Positions 35,300 through 46,700 of a stretch of DNA of 64,000 nucleotides are shown here, one piece after another. A program made the position numbers and the translations under genes. Below the pieces are notes generated by a model. The model ran no database searches. It was not told the origin of the DNA and saw only the letters and a list, made by a program, of their open reading frames with translations. The stretch comes from Oscheius onirici (taxonomy: Eukaryota > Nematoda > Chromadorea > Rhabditida > Rhabditidae), in assembly GCA_932521025.1 (NCBI GenBank), contig OW051470.1, positions 10,154,501 to 10,218,500 on the forward strand. Reading direction: 5' to 3'. Each line of letters begins with the position of its first letter. Within the stretch, counting starts at the first letter, position 1.

Positions 35300-36106
35300 G
35301 AACCAGTTGTCGGCTTTCACTGTCAATAATCTGACATTTTTCCTCCTTTTGACCCTGTCTCGGTCTTCTCTCATAATCGACATCGATTTAATTAGAACTT
35401 CAATACTTGTCACAGTTGACTCATGTTCTCACTCATGTTAGACTTGAAAGAATCTTAATTTTGAAACCAGACGACTTCGTCGCCTGGCAGCTTCGTCCCG
35501 CCAAACTTTGGTGGTTAAGCCAAAGTAGCCTAATTGTAAGAACCAGTTTAGTCCTGTCCATCCAGCCCGATTGTAGCTGGTAAATTCTAGCCACAAAAGT
35601 ACCAGTTTAGTTCAGTAGGTGTACGGACAGTACAGAATGAGAAATACATACTGAATGATTTGGTACTTTCCATAACCTAAAGTTGATGTCTATAGCCCAA
35701 TATAAGAGGTAGAATATGGAGAGAGAGTCCAATAAATGAGGTTCGGCCACGAATTCTGACCACAAAAGTACAGGGCTAGCCTTTTCCATCCAGGCTGTTT
35801 TCAGCTGGTAAATTCTGGTCATAAAAGGCTAGTTCTCTATAATCCAGTCTCATCCTGGTAAAATCTAGCCGCAAAATAACTTAGGCCGGGACATCCCGTA
35901 TTAAACAACAACAGCATCCTTCGAGTAATAAGCCAATTAATTGGCTTTTCGGAATGTCAGAAAATATCTCATGTGTAGGGTCGTTTGGGGGGTTGAAGCC
36001 AAAGGAAAATGGAACAGGCTCGAAACGTAGTCTCTGTTTTTCAATGATTGATCAGTAGGTAATATTTATAGAGTCCAGGGTGGCAGAAAACATAATAAAA
36101 GAATGG
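35300..36106. other. Diverged tail of the duplication, then repeats
   Basis: To about 35430 it aligns with 9951-10080 with gaps. It is followed by repeated GGTAAATTCTAGCCACAAAA units (35579, about 35810, about 35858) and the downstream flank of the K2P gene. Confidence 0.6.
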
Positions 36107-39100
36107 TCAGACACGATGTCTGCGAGAGTGATGATGGTGATGGTGGACGTCGTCATGTTTCGAAGATCCCGAACTGATTGTCCGCTTATCCTAGAACCTT
36201 TTGAAACTGTTCACAGCTGGAGACAGTCTTACATAGATTTCGTTCCTCTCTTCGCTCAGGTCCTCATCATCTTCTTCGATCATGTCGTCGTCAAAGTCAG
36301 ATTCCGAATCGGATGATTCCTCACGCACTGGAAAAAACCAGGCTTGGTCTGATTGGAAAGTGAAAGAGAGCTAGACATGCTCACGACAGTAAAAGCATAC
36401 TACTGTTGGTGAAGGTGCCAAACACGAAGATGGTGTGCTTCACAATGGCGTAGTTGAGATGGATGGGGCGGACTAGAAACAGTAAGCAAAGCGGATAACT
36501 TGCAGCGATCTAGCAGACTTCCTACCTAGAATTCCAATCTTCTGACCGAGCCATCTGGCCTTTTGAACGACGTCATCTTGCATCAGTTTGAAACACATGG
36601 CGATGAGAGCCATTCCGAAGAGAAGATAGAGTGCACAGACTACCAGTTTCTCCTGAAAGTAGCCCATAGTTTTACTTTTTTGTAACATAGAGAGTTTTCG
36701 GTTTAATTAAAGGGACAGTCTCATTGTGTGCGAACATGCCCGCAGGGGAAATCAAGCAACTTCGTGGCGGGACCCACGACAAATTGTATTTTTGCATTTT
36801 TCTCGTTCTACATTACTTTTTTTTTATTTTTACTTGTTTTTAATCGATTTCTCGTGAAAAAAATTACCCCTAAAATTAGTTGGGCTAAAATTGGTAAAAA
36901 AAAAATTGACCGAAATAAACCAAACAGCCCTTTTTGGTCCAAAAACGTTTTTTTCACCTATTTCCGTCATTTTTCCACCATTTTTAGCGTCTCACCACTC
37001 ATTTTAGACGTATTTTTTGACGAGAAATTGATTAGAAACAAGTAGAAATCGAAAAAATGAGTGTAGAACGAGAAAAATGCAAAAATGAAATTTGCAGTGG
37101 GTCCCGCCACGCAGTTGACCTATTTTCCCTGCACGGCTACACGGTTATAATGAGACTGTCCCTTTAAGCAACCAAATGTTGTTGAATCAACGACCACTCT
37201 CGCATCTATCTCTCTACACCTCATTCAATACTGTATGTTTGTTTGTTTGTCCGGGACCTCAAATGGTCGAGACAGATCAGAAGTTGTCAGAAACTGGGAA
37301 TGAAAACCAGGTAGTCATGATAAGATAGGTTTTGTCAAAGGATTAGTCGATTTGGGTGGGATTCTAGAGCTTGGGTGGAATTTCGTACTTCTGAGCGCCA
37401 CAGGTGCCAGAGCGGCGACAAACTCTAAACTATTTCTTATTAGAAGGGTCGAACACAGATATCCGCTTAATTGATACGTCTAGACGAAAATACAGAATAA
37501 AACATATTTCGTGCAACTCTCCATTTTTTGTGGCCTCCTATCAGGGAGCCTAATCCAAGGAGAGAACAGCGTTGGAATTAGTCAGCACGACAGTCTTCTT
37601 CCCGCACAAGTATCAAAAACCCTTGTCAGTCTGCAGTTTTTTTGTCTCTCACTGCAGTTTATCTTTTTGACCGTCCTCTTTTAGTTCTCCTACTCTACAT
37701 CTTCACTGCTTTCTTTATAAAGTCTGTTAAAAAAAGAACGCAACAGTAACCCATAAATATTTCGCTTCGAGAACCACAAACACCTGATTTTCAGGGTAAA
37801 CTGCAACAATTCAAACCGATTTCTTGATTTTCTCAACGGTGAATTGGCGCGCTTCACGGGGTTGTGGTTCTCGAAGCGAAATATTTATGGGTTACTGTTG
37901 CGTATTATTATGGGTTACTGAACGAAATATTTATGGGTTACTGAACATCATGGTATCAACGTATCGGGCCAGAAACTAACAAATCTACGCTACGCCGATG
38001 ACGCTGTCTTATTCTCTCATTCCGCCCAAGGTCTACAGTACATGATGAAGACTCTTGCCGCAGAAAGCGTGAAAGTTGGGTTACAGATGAACGTACAGAA
38101 GACATTTGCAATGACAAATAGAAGAGAGGTTCCCATATCGCTAAATGGCATTGACGTTCCATACTGTACGGAATTCGTGTTTCTTGCGTACATACTCTCA
38201 TTTGATAGCAACATTGCCAAAGAAATTAGTCGCAGGATTCGAGCAGGATGGGCATCTTTCAACCGATTTCATCAGATCTTCACAAGTACAAGGATTGCTC
38301 TCAAGCACAAAAGGAAGCTGTATACCCAATGTGTCGAGCCAGCTCTCCTCTATGCTAGCGAAACGTGGACATTGAGAGAGCGGGAGCTGAACAAGATCAT
38401 AACAGCACAACGAAGAATGATGCGCCGAATGGTAGCAGTAACCTTGTTGGATAGACGCACTAAGGAGTGGTTACATGGAACGGTCAAGCTCCAAGATATC
38501 CGAGTCACGTGGATCAAAAGGAAGTAGAAATGGGCTCAGAAGATTGCCAACATGAAACACGCCCGCTGGACAAAAATCGTCAGTGAGTGGCGCCCTTGGA
38601 ATCGCTACAGAGCTGCTGGAAGACCTAGAGCCAGATGGAAGAACGACTTGACAGCAGGATGTGGCGAAAACTGGATGAGCGTTGCGGTTAGGACTCCCGA
38701 TATTTTTAGACAAAACATGCAACGACATATCGAAATGATATGATTATCGTAATAATAATAACTGTTGCGTTCTTTTTTTAACAGACTTTAACTATGGAAA
38801 TATTTTGTACGCTTCGAGTCGAGAAGCGTCTTTGAGAGAGTGGAAAGATGGGAGTAACAAGGTTTCCGGAGCCCTTTCTTCGGCTCTGGTAAAAAAAGTG
38901 GTTTTTGAAACATTAGTTTTTTCCGCTTTTTTGACCAGAGCCCTTTCTTCTACAAATTGAAATAACACCTGCTGCTTTTTGCAAGCAACTCTTTTCAGAA
39001 ACTAATAGAGTTCCAAAACTCTAAAACTGAGAGTGACATACCTGAGAGCCTTCATCCAGAGACTGTCCCGGAACAATGTCTCCGAATCCAATCGTGCTGA

Positions 39101-42100
39101 GAGTGATGAAACAGTAATAGGCTCCATCGAAGGGAATCCATCCCTCCCACCAGGAGAACAAGGCAGCTCCGCCTGAGATGAAAGCAAAAACTATGCTTAT
39201 TCCAACAGAGACAGGCATCTTTTCTTCTCCACGAGTATAGCCGGCTCTTCTGAGTGAATGAAGAGACATTTCGTCGGATCTGTCCGATCTTTCTGATCTG
39301 TAGGATCGACCATCAAACTCTCGGAGCCGTCGTCCCATGCTCCCGTCCACGCTGGTCTGTTTTCGGGCCACTTTTCTGTCCACGTCATCTTCGTCGGAAA
39401 AGGATAGCTGCATGGAAGTCTCTTCCGTTCTTTCCACGTCGCTTCGGACATCGTCTTCTTTGCTCTTCGAGATTATGACATTGGGAAGGGTCTCATCTCT
39501 TCTCCGTCTGCAAAAATCAGTTTCACCAACAAATTCTGTTGGACTTAATCTTACCTTTTCTCATGAACCAGTTCCTGGAAGGCTGAAGGGGAGCCACCAA
39601 TAGTTTTGAGGTCAACAATGTCAAAGTCTTGATGTCCACGAACCAGCGTGCCTCCTTTGACTTCCCGGGCTGGACTGTCAGCATGTTTTTGTCTCCCCCG
39701 TCTTCTTGACCTCCGTTCTTCCAGCTCCTGAAGAGCAATGTGTTCGATGGCTGCTGTGGTGGAGGACTTCTGGAGCTGCATCCTGAAAAAAATTGGCAGT
39801 TTTTCAGGATAAAATTAGTTAACGAGGTATGATCTCCATGCTATTGGGTACCATCTAAAGAGATACGCCCTTGACCAGGGGCCGAACAGCCTTTGGCAAA
39901 TGACGCAGTCGGCTAGACTGCGGAATAAAACCGGCACTAAGTTTGATTCCAGTTCAGTTTTTTGTATTTTTTTTTCTGAAACATTCTACAGTCTTTCTAT
40001 AGTCCATTTGCAACCTTCAGCGGCAGCAATTTGAAATTTAAAGGACTTTTTTCTTGGTTCCCGGCACGAAAATAGGAAAATGACGTGCTCGGCGTTGGAT
40101 TTTATTCGATTTAATTCAATTTTAATGGTTTTTAGCAGTTTTCTAGTCCCTTTTCCTTGTTTTTGACTGCATTTTTGAGCTTAGGGTTTGGTAGAAAGTT
40201 GCATTTTCCCTATAGTAAACTTTTCAGCTTTACGGGCCAAAATAAAATGGGGTAGCGATTCTCGCTTTAAAGGAAATAGTTTAAAATCTTCCTACCTCTT
40301 AGGATACGCATTTCTCTGAAGCGTTCCATTTGGACTCCTGGATATTTTTCGTCTTCCCGGCAATGACATTGAGTCTACTTGCGTCCTCGGCTGTTCATAT
40401 CTGTCAATTATTAGAGATTTGGGGGTAAGTTCAAATAACTAACCGGCCACCGAAGCTGCGAAGGCTCTTGTTGTCACTGGGCTTTGATTTCGACCTCAAA
40501 GAAGCGTGCCTCCTCATAGTGTTGTAGCGTTGATTGGATCTGGCGGAATGAGCTGGAAGAGTTGTTAAAAACTGGAAATTCGATAAATTTTTACCACGTT
40601 TGATGTTCGCCGCAGCATTTGGATGGTAGCGGAAAGATAGAGCAGCTCTTCGGACCCGACGACGATTCTGAAAAATTCGGTACAGAGACAGAATTCCACT
40701 CACCTTCTGCCAACGACAATAGGCACAGCAGACTTTAAAGTAGATGTAAGTGAAGATTTGAGCAAGAGTTTCGGCAATGTTAGCCAGACAGAGCAGCATC
40801 AGTGGAATTCCGATCATTGCGTACAGAATGGTCAGTAGACGACCAATTTCCGTCTTTGGGCAGATGTGACCGTAACCTGGAAAATTTCGTTTTGTGGCTA
40901 ACGCCCTACCGTTCGTTTTTTCAACTGTAGAAAAGGGAGGGACTATTCTTCACGAATATTCATGTTTAAATGCAAGCAGGGAAAGTTATTACATCGTCAG
41001 CCCAACTGAGATGCACAGCGAGAGTGATAAACCTTTTTTAAGGCTTAGGCTATCACTAAAAGCATACTGATTGCCAGGAAGTTATGACATCCTCAGACCC
41101 AACTGAAAGCCCACAGCGAGAGTGATAACCCCTGTTAAATGCTTAGGCTATCACTAGAAGCATACTGATGATGTGTTCACTCTCATCTACAGGTGAAAAA
41201 CGAAATTTGTGGCTAACGCACGTTGCCGACTGACCAGAGAAAAGTCAGGCCAGCGGATCCTGTACCAAAACAGTATGGTTCCTCACTTCGGACCATTCGT
41301 GACTTATTTCGCTAATCTCTTCCTAGCCCGATCTGCGAATCATCTGAGTCACAGGGTACCGCTTTTTCCAACTGCTTTTGTCACTTTTGGTCTCCGTATC
41401 CACTAAAATACAAGGCTTTGGGCCCTAATCTCATCGTATTTGGATCGATAGTAAAATAGCAAAAGTGTTTTCAAGTGACAAAAATCAAAACGGACATCAC
41501 CACCGTGTTTAGGACCCTCCAAAAAAAAGTTTGATCGCCAGACAACGATGTTAACCACTCGGCCATGCTAATGTTTTCACACCCGTATCGTGTCGTCGGG
41601 CTTGGTTAACTAGGTCCCCGGAAAATATCTCTTATAAGTTCAATTCTGAGGTATTAGGAAGGAAGCAGAAATATATCGTAAATGATAGAGAAAGGAAGAC
41701 CTGCGCAAGCAGAGGTTGGCAATCCGTTTTAACTTGCTCCCAGGTCTCTGTGTTTGTCTGGCTGAAGCTTTTTTTTTTTTTATTGAGGATAATGAGGGGA
41801 GCTTTGTGAATCCGTTTGCATCAGGAGTTTTACCAGGTTTCGACAAGTCAATTAGCAAGTGTGTGGACTTTGATTGTTTTTGACTGGGATAGTTTCCAAA
41901 CAGGAGAGAATCGTAAATGATAGAGAAGGAAAAAAAGCAAGTGCGCGAAGTGTTCTAACGACTTTGACAGTTTCTTACACGGACTGTGTGACTGGAACAG
42001 AATGACAAGGGGAGAAGGGACAGTAGAACTGAGACTCATTAAAGCTAGGGTCGGGCGATCCGTTCAGGTCCTACATTTTTGAAATTCGGATTGGGAGGGA

Positions 42101-43390
42101 GTGGGTTCAAATATAATCTCGGTATTCTTTGGAGGGTCAGGGGGAGTGACTGGAGGAGAGTAACAAAGGAGGAATGAAAGGGAAACCACGACTCCGTGAC
42201 AGAGCGAAGTCATGAATTTCTACTTTTTAGCCTTGTAAGGGCGTTCCCAACCTTGTTTTGGAAAACTCTCCCTCAAAGGGAGAGTAGCTTTTTTTGTCCG
42301 TTTGTGCCTGTGTTGCACCTCTCCGTATTCCTTGTCCCTGTCTCTTCCTCACTTTCTGTCTCTCAGAGTTCCAAAGAAACTACTGATTCGCGTGTCCTTT
42401 ACCCCCTCCGAGTCCCAAAGCTGTCATCTGGGCATTGCTTGCTAGCTCTCTCTCGCATTGGCCAGTCCGATTTCCGCCTTGTCACGGCATTTCGAGACAA
42501 AGAGAGAGTCGATAGCGGGCTATGTTAAGACTTGCTCATCTTTGATTCAACAAAATGGGCGCTCTCTCTTTCTCTAAACAGATACCTCCAGTCGTTAATC
42601 ATACGCCCCCATTGGACATCAATAGAGGCGGGATTCGCGTCAGAAATTAGCGCTGATTGTACACTGCCGCTTCCGATAGGGCTATTTGGGTAGAGGAAGG
42701 GAGAAGAAACTGACCTATTGTCGTAAAGACGGTGATGGAATAGAGCAGCGCTCCGGAGAAGGTCCACTGGTAGCGGACACGGACGTCTGCCAGCTCGTCG
42801 TAGCCTGAAATTTGTCAGTTTTTGGGGCGGAAGACGTGATGCGTTTTTGATGATTTACAAAGTTGTAGAGCAGGTCGAAAACTACAATGGAAAGACTCGC
42901 AAGTGCTATTTTCAAAAGCGGCTTGGAAAGAAAAACCGGGACGAACCCTCAAAATTGACGGCATCCACCAGCAGCTTTTCATACTTTTTGAGCAATTTGT
43001 GAGCTACCCGTTTCACTTCGTGCTCCTCTATCACGACCATCGACTCATTGGTTATGTAGCCATAAATGTCGTGGACAACCTGAAAAGAAAGTGTCTCTGT
43101 TGCGGTCTTACTCTATCCCTGTAGCCCTTCAGTCTCTCTCTTACAGTAACCCCTACCGTCCAAGTATCGTTGCGAATGTGTCCCTGAAAGCCCAGCTCGT
43201 GAGGATATTCAATGGCCTGGAACATGAAGGCACCGAGAACTGCATAGATTGCGACCATAAGACAGAGACCGACATGAGTCACGAGGAAAGTTGTGGCCTA
43301 AAATGGATTTTTGAAACAAAATACAAAAGACTGTACTTTTTTGACAAATGTCGTTATCCGCAGGCACAGCGACCGTATCTCGTCACGCAT
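36107..43390 (-). CDS. Two-pore-domain potassium channel (TWK/K2P type)
   Basis: K2P channels carry background K+ current in the plasma membrane of neurons and muscle. The first exon starts [17 protein letters not shown]1 follows ([20 protein letters not shown]). The first pore helix and filter read [15 protein letters not shown], and TM2 runs through [21 protein letters not shown] long basic/serine-rich cytosolic loop spans several exons. TM3 and the second pore filter follow ([15 protein letters not shown]), then TM4 ([20 protein letters not shown]) and an acidic tail ([20 protein letters not shown]). The last exon, joined through a 42-nt intron, gives [15 protein letters not shown], six histidines, SRRHRV and TGA at 36107-36109. 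Both GYG/GFG filters are intact. The intron before TM4 (about 36.69-39.04 kb) holds a TTAA-flanked foldback and a MITE split by a LINE. Confidence 0.92.
36711..37163. mobile_element. TTAA-flanked foldback element
   Basis: Termini AGGGACAGTCTCATT and complement, TTAA at 36707-36710 and 37164-37167. The inner arms also pair (GTGGCGGGACCCAC with GTGGGTCCCGCCAC; TTTTGCATTTTTCTCGTTCT with its complement). TTAA duplication is typical of piggyBac-type elements, but the ends could also be read as TA-flanked. Non-coding, about 450 bp, in a K2P channel intron. Confidence 0.75.
37730..38788. mobile_element. MITE family 1 copy interrupted by an RTE insertion
   Basis: Left end AAGTCTGTTAAAAAAAGAAC and right end GTTCTTTTTTTAACAGACTT, with TA at 37728-37729 and 38789-38790. 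The first about 170 bp match the intact copy at 10303-10494. The right arm is broken at ACTGTTGCGT by the LINE fragment. Confidence 0.88.
37904..38760 (+). mobile_element. 5'-truncated RTE-type LINE fragment
   Basis: An open frame starts in the reverse transcriptase palm ([20 protein letters not shown], with an intact YADD). It runs through the RTE-typical thumb/C-terminal sequence ([34 protein letters not shown]) to a stop at about 38525. Further C-terminal similarity in another frame ([13 protein letters not shown]) shows decay. The 3' tail is AATAATAATA. The 10-bp direct repeat ACTGTTGCGT flanks it at 37894-37903 and 38761-38770. Its first about 45 bp are shuffled pieces of the host MITE (GAACGAAATATTTATGGGTT). 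Confidence 0.88.
40985..41168. repeat. Tandem duplication of about 90 bp (K2P intron)
   Basis: Two neighbouring copies share CAGCGAGAGTGATAA, GCTTAGGCTATCACTA and AAGCATACTGAT. A few substitutions separate them. Confidence 0.8.
41215..41650. repeat. Dispersed repeat R1, long copy (K2P intron), with tRNA-like head
   Basis: Same block order as 22915-23420. On the minus strand it contains TGGCCGAGTGG (41555-41565), a box A match in a Ser/Leu tRNA-like D arm (GCATGGCCGAGTGGTTAACA), followed by a run of eight T, which could serve as a pol III terminator. Confidence 0.75.
41740..42290. repeat. Dispersed repeat R4, copy 1
   Basis: Inverted relative to 49945-50400: TGTGTGACTGGAACAGAATG, GGTCCTACATTTTTGAAA, GGGAGTGGGTTCAAATATAA, GAAGTCATGAATTTCTACTT all reappear complemented there. 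Confidence 0.8.
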
Positions 43391-43741
43391 TTTAATCGAT
43401 CATCTGCTTGTCTGGAGAAGCATTGAATGGACTGGAAAATTGTCTGGTGAGAGGGGAATGGAGAGAGTCAAGTCAAACGGAAATTACAGGATCAGTCCAT
43501 AGGAGAGGAGCAGTCTCTGTCTGTCTACAGTTAACAGACAGTAAGAAACAGCTTGAAAAGCTTGAAAACACGAAAAATCTTAAAATAGACGCTCTATACA
43601 CGAGAAACAGCGGGATAGGTACGGAGGAGGAGCCGCGACAGCACTCCCCAAGGACCACAAAACGGGATCGATGAGGGCTCCAGGCCCACTTGAAAAGTCT
43701 CTTTCTCGAAGTGTCAAAACTAAGAAACAGATTTCGGGATT
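43391..43741. other. Intergenic gap between repeat-protein gene and K2P gene
   Basis: About 350 bp between two minus-strand genes. GACAAGCAG, 13 bp before the K2P ATG, could be its leader acceptor. Nothing else recognised. Confidence 0.5.
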
Positions 43742-46700
43742 TTATCCAAATAAAGAACTATGAGACGAGTGATGATGCTTGGCAGAGATGATGCGACTGG
43801 CAGGGCAGGGGACGGCGAAGCTGAGGCCGCTGAAGGTGTCTCTGCAAATTGACAGGTATCGTTTTGAGGATACGGAAACTTGCTTGGAATGAGAGAGCGT
43901 GTCAATGAGTCCAGTAGCCTTCTCAAGCTGGTCTTTTGGACGGGTTGCTTGGAATCTCTCTCCAGATCCACCTTGGAAAGATGCTCGATTCAGTGTGGTG
44001 CCGTCCATTGCTCCAGTAGGCTTTTCAAACTGATCTTGGGGCTTTGTGACAGTATGTCTTTCTCCAACTCCTCCCTGAAAAGATGATCTACTTTGAGTCG
44101 TTGTATGCATTGCTCCTGTAGGCTTTTCGAACTGGTCGGCAGGACGAGTGGCTTGGAATCTTTCTCCCACACCTCCTTGAAAAGCAGCTCGATTTTGTGT
44201 CGTGCCATCCATGGCTCCAGTCGGCTTTTCGAATTGATCTTGAGGTTTTGTAACGACGTGTCTCTCTCCAACTCCTCCTTGGAAGGAGGATCGACTTTGA
44301 GTAGTTGTATTCATTGTTCCAGTAGGCTTTTCCAATTGATCAATCGGACGAGTAGTCTGAAATCTCTCACCAGTTCCTCCTTGGAAAGAGGATTTGTTTT
44401 GAGTTGTTGCATCAAATGGATCAGTTGACTTCTCATACTGATCTTTTGGTCTAGTAGACTGGAATCTTTCTCCAATACCGCCTTGGAATGCAGCCCGATT
44501 CTGTGTCGTACTATCCATGGTTCCTGTCGGTTTCTCGAATTGATCTTGAGGCTTTGTCACAGCATGTCTCTCTCCAACTCCTCCTTGATAGGAAGATCTG
44601 TTCTGGGTAATTCCGTCGAAAGAGGCCGTCGATTTTTCCCACTGATCCTGCGGTTTTGTAACGGCATGTCTCTCTCCAGAACCACCTTGGAAAACAGCTC
44701 TGTTCTGTGTTGTTCCGTCCATTGCTCCAGTAGGCTTTTCGAACTGATCAATTGGACGAGCAGCTTGAAATCTCTCTCCAGTTGCGCCCAGAAACACAGC
44801 TCTGTTCTGAGTAGTCATGTCAAGAGGAGCAGAAGGTTTTTCCCATTGATCCTGAGGTCTTGTGACGACGTGCCTGTCCCCGCTTCCTCCTTGGAAAGAT
44901 GATTGACTTTGTGACATTACATCCATTGTTCCTGTCGGCTTCTCGAATTGATCTTGAGGCTTTGATACGACGTGCCGGTCCCCGATTCCTCCTTGGAAGG
45001 CAGCCCGATTTTGTGTTGTACCATCCATTGCTCCAGATGGTTTTTCGAACTGATCTTTCGGTCTTGTTGACTGGAATCTCTCTCCTGCTCCTCCTAGAAA
45101 CACAGCTCGATTCTGTGTCGTGGAAACCATTGCTCCGGTCGGCTTCTCAAATTGGTCTTGCGGTCTTGTCACAGCATGTCTCTCACCAACTCCTCCTTGG
45201 AAAGACGATCGACTTTGAGTCGTAGTATCCATTGCTCCGGACGGCTTTTCAAATTGGTCTTGAAGTTTCGTTACGATGTATCTTTCTCCAACACCGCCTT
45301 GGTAGGAAGATCTGTTCTGTGTTGTCACATCCATTGGACCTGTTGACTTTTCGTACTGGTCTTTTGGTTCGTAAATTCCAAATCTCTCCCCAACTCCTCC
45401 TTGAAAAGAATACCTGCTTTGAGTAGTACTATCCATTGCTCCAGTAGGCTTTTCGAACTGATCAGAAGGACGAGTAGCTTGAAATCTCTCTCCAGTTCCG
45501 CCCAGAAACGCAGCCTTGTTCTGAGTAGTCATGTCCAGAGGAGCAGTCGACTTTTCCCATTGATCTTGAGGTCTGGTAACAGTGTGTCGATCTCCAACCC
45601 CTCTTTGGAAAACAGCTCTGTTCTGGGTAGTTCCGTCGAAAGCATCGGTCGACTTTTCGTACTGGTCCTTGGGACGAGTGACCTGGAATCTCTCCCCAAC
45701 GACACCTTGGAATGCGGCCCTATTCTGTGTCGTACCATCCATTGCTCCAGTTGGCTTTTCGAACTGATCCTTCGGTCGACTGATTTCAAATTTTTCGCCT
45801 GTTCCACCTTGATATGATGCTCTGTTCTGTGTAGTCATATCCATTGAACCCGTCGCTCTTTCATACTGGTCTTTAGGTTTGGTAATTCCAAATCGCTCTC
45901 CAGTACCTCCTTGGAACTGACTTCTGCTCTGGGTCATCGTATCCAAAGGATCAGTTGACTTTTCATACTGATCTTTTGGTCTAGTAGACTGGAATCTTTC
46001 TCCAATACCGCCTTGGAATGCAGCCCGATTCTGTGTCGTACTATCCATGGTTCCTGTCGGTTTCTCGAATTGATCTTGAGGCTTTGTCACAGCATGTCTC
46101 TCTCCAACTCCTCCTTGATAGGAAGATCTGTTCTGGGTAATTCCGTCGAAAGAGGCCGTCGATTTTTCCCACTGATCCTGCGGTTTTGTAACGGCATGTC
46201 TCTCTCCAGAACCACCTTGGAAAACAGCTCTGTTCTGTGTTGTTCCGTCCATTGCTCCAGTAGGCTTTTCGAACTGATCAATTGGACGAGCAGCTTGAAA
46301 TCTCTCTCCAGTTGCGCCCTGGAAAGCTGCACGATTCTGTGTTGTTCCGTCCATTGCTTCAGTAGCTTTCTCAAACTGATCCCTTGGTTTACTGGCTTGA
46401 AATCTCTCTCCTGTACCACCTTGAAAAGCGGTACGACTTTGGGTTGATCCATCGAAGGGGTCAGTCGATTTCTCATACTGATCTTTCGGTCTAGTAGTAT
46501 AAAATCTTTCTCCAGCTCCACCCTGGAAAGTCGAGCGGTTCATGGTTGTCCCATCCAGAGGATCCGTCGACTTCTCCCACTGATCCTTGGGTTTCGTGAT
46601 ACCGAATCTTTCTCCTGTCCCTCCTTGAAACTGACTTCTGTTCTGAGTAGTCATATCCAAAGCATCAGTCGACTTCTCCCATTGATCTTTCGGTCGAGTG

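Noticed and set aside
37904-38760. Reverse transcriptase fragment as part of a functional gene or retron
   Set aside because: YADD followed by RTE-type C-terminal motifs, 5' truncation, an AAT tail and a 10-bp target duplication identify an ordinary LINE insertion.
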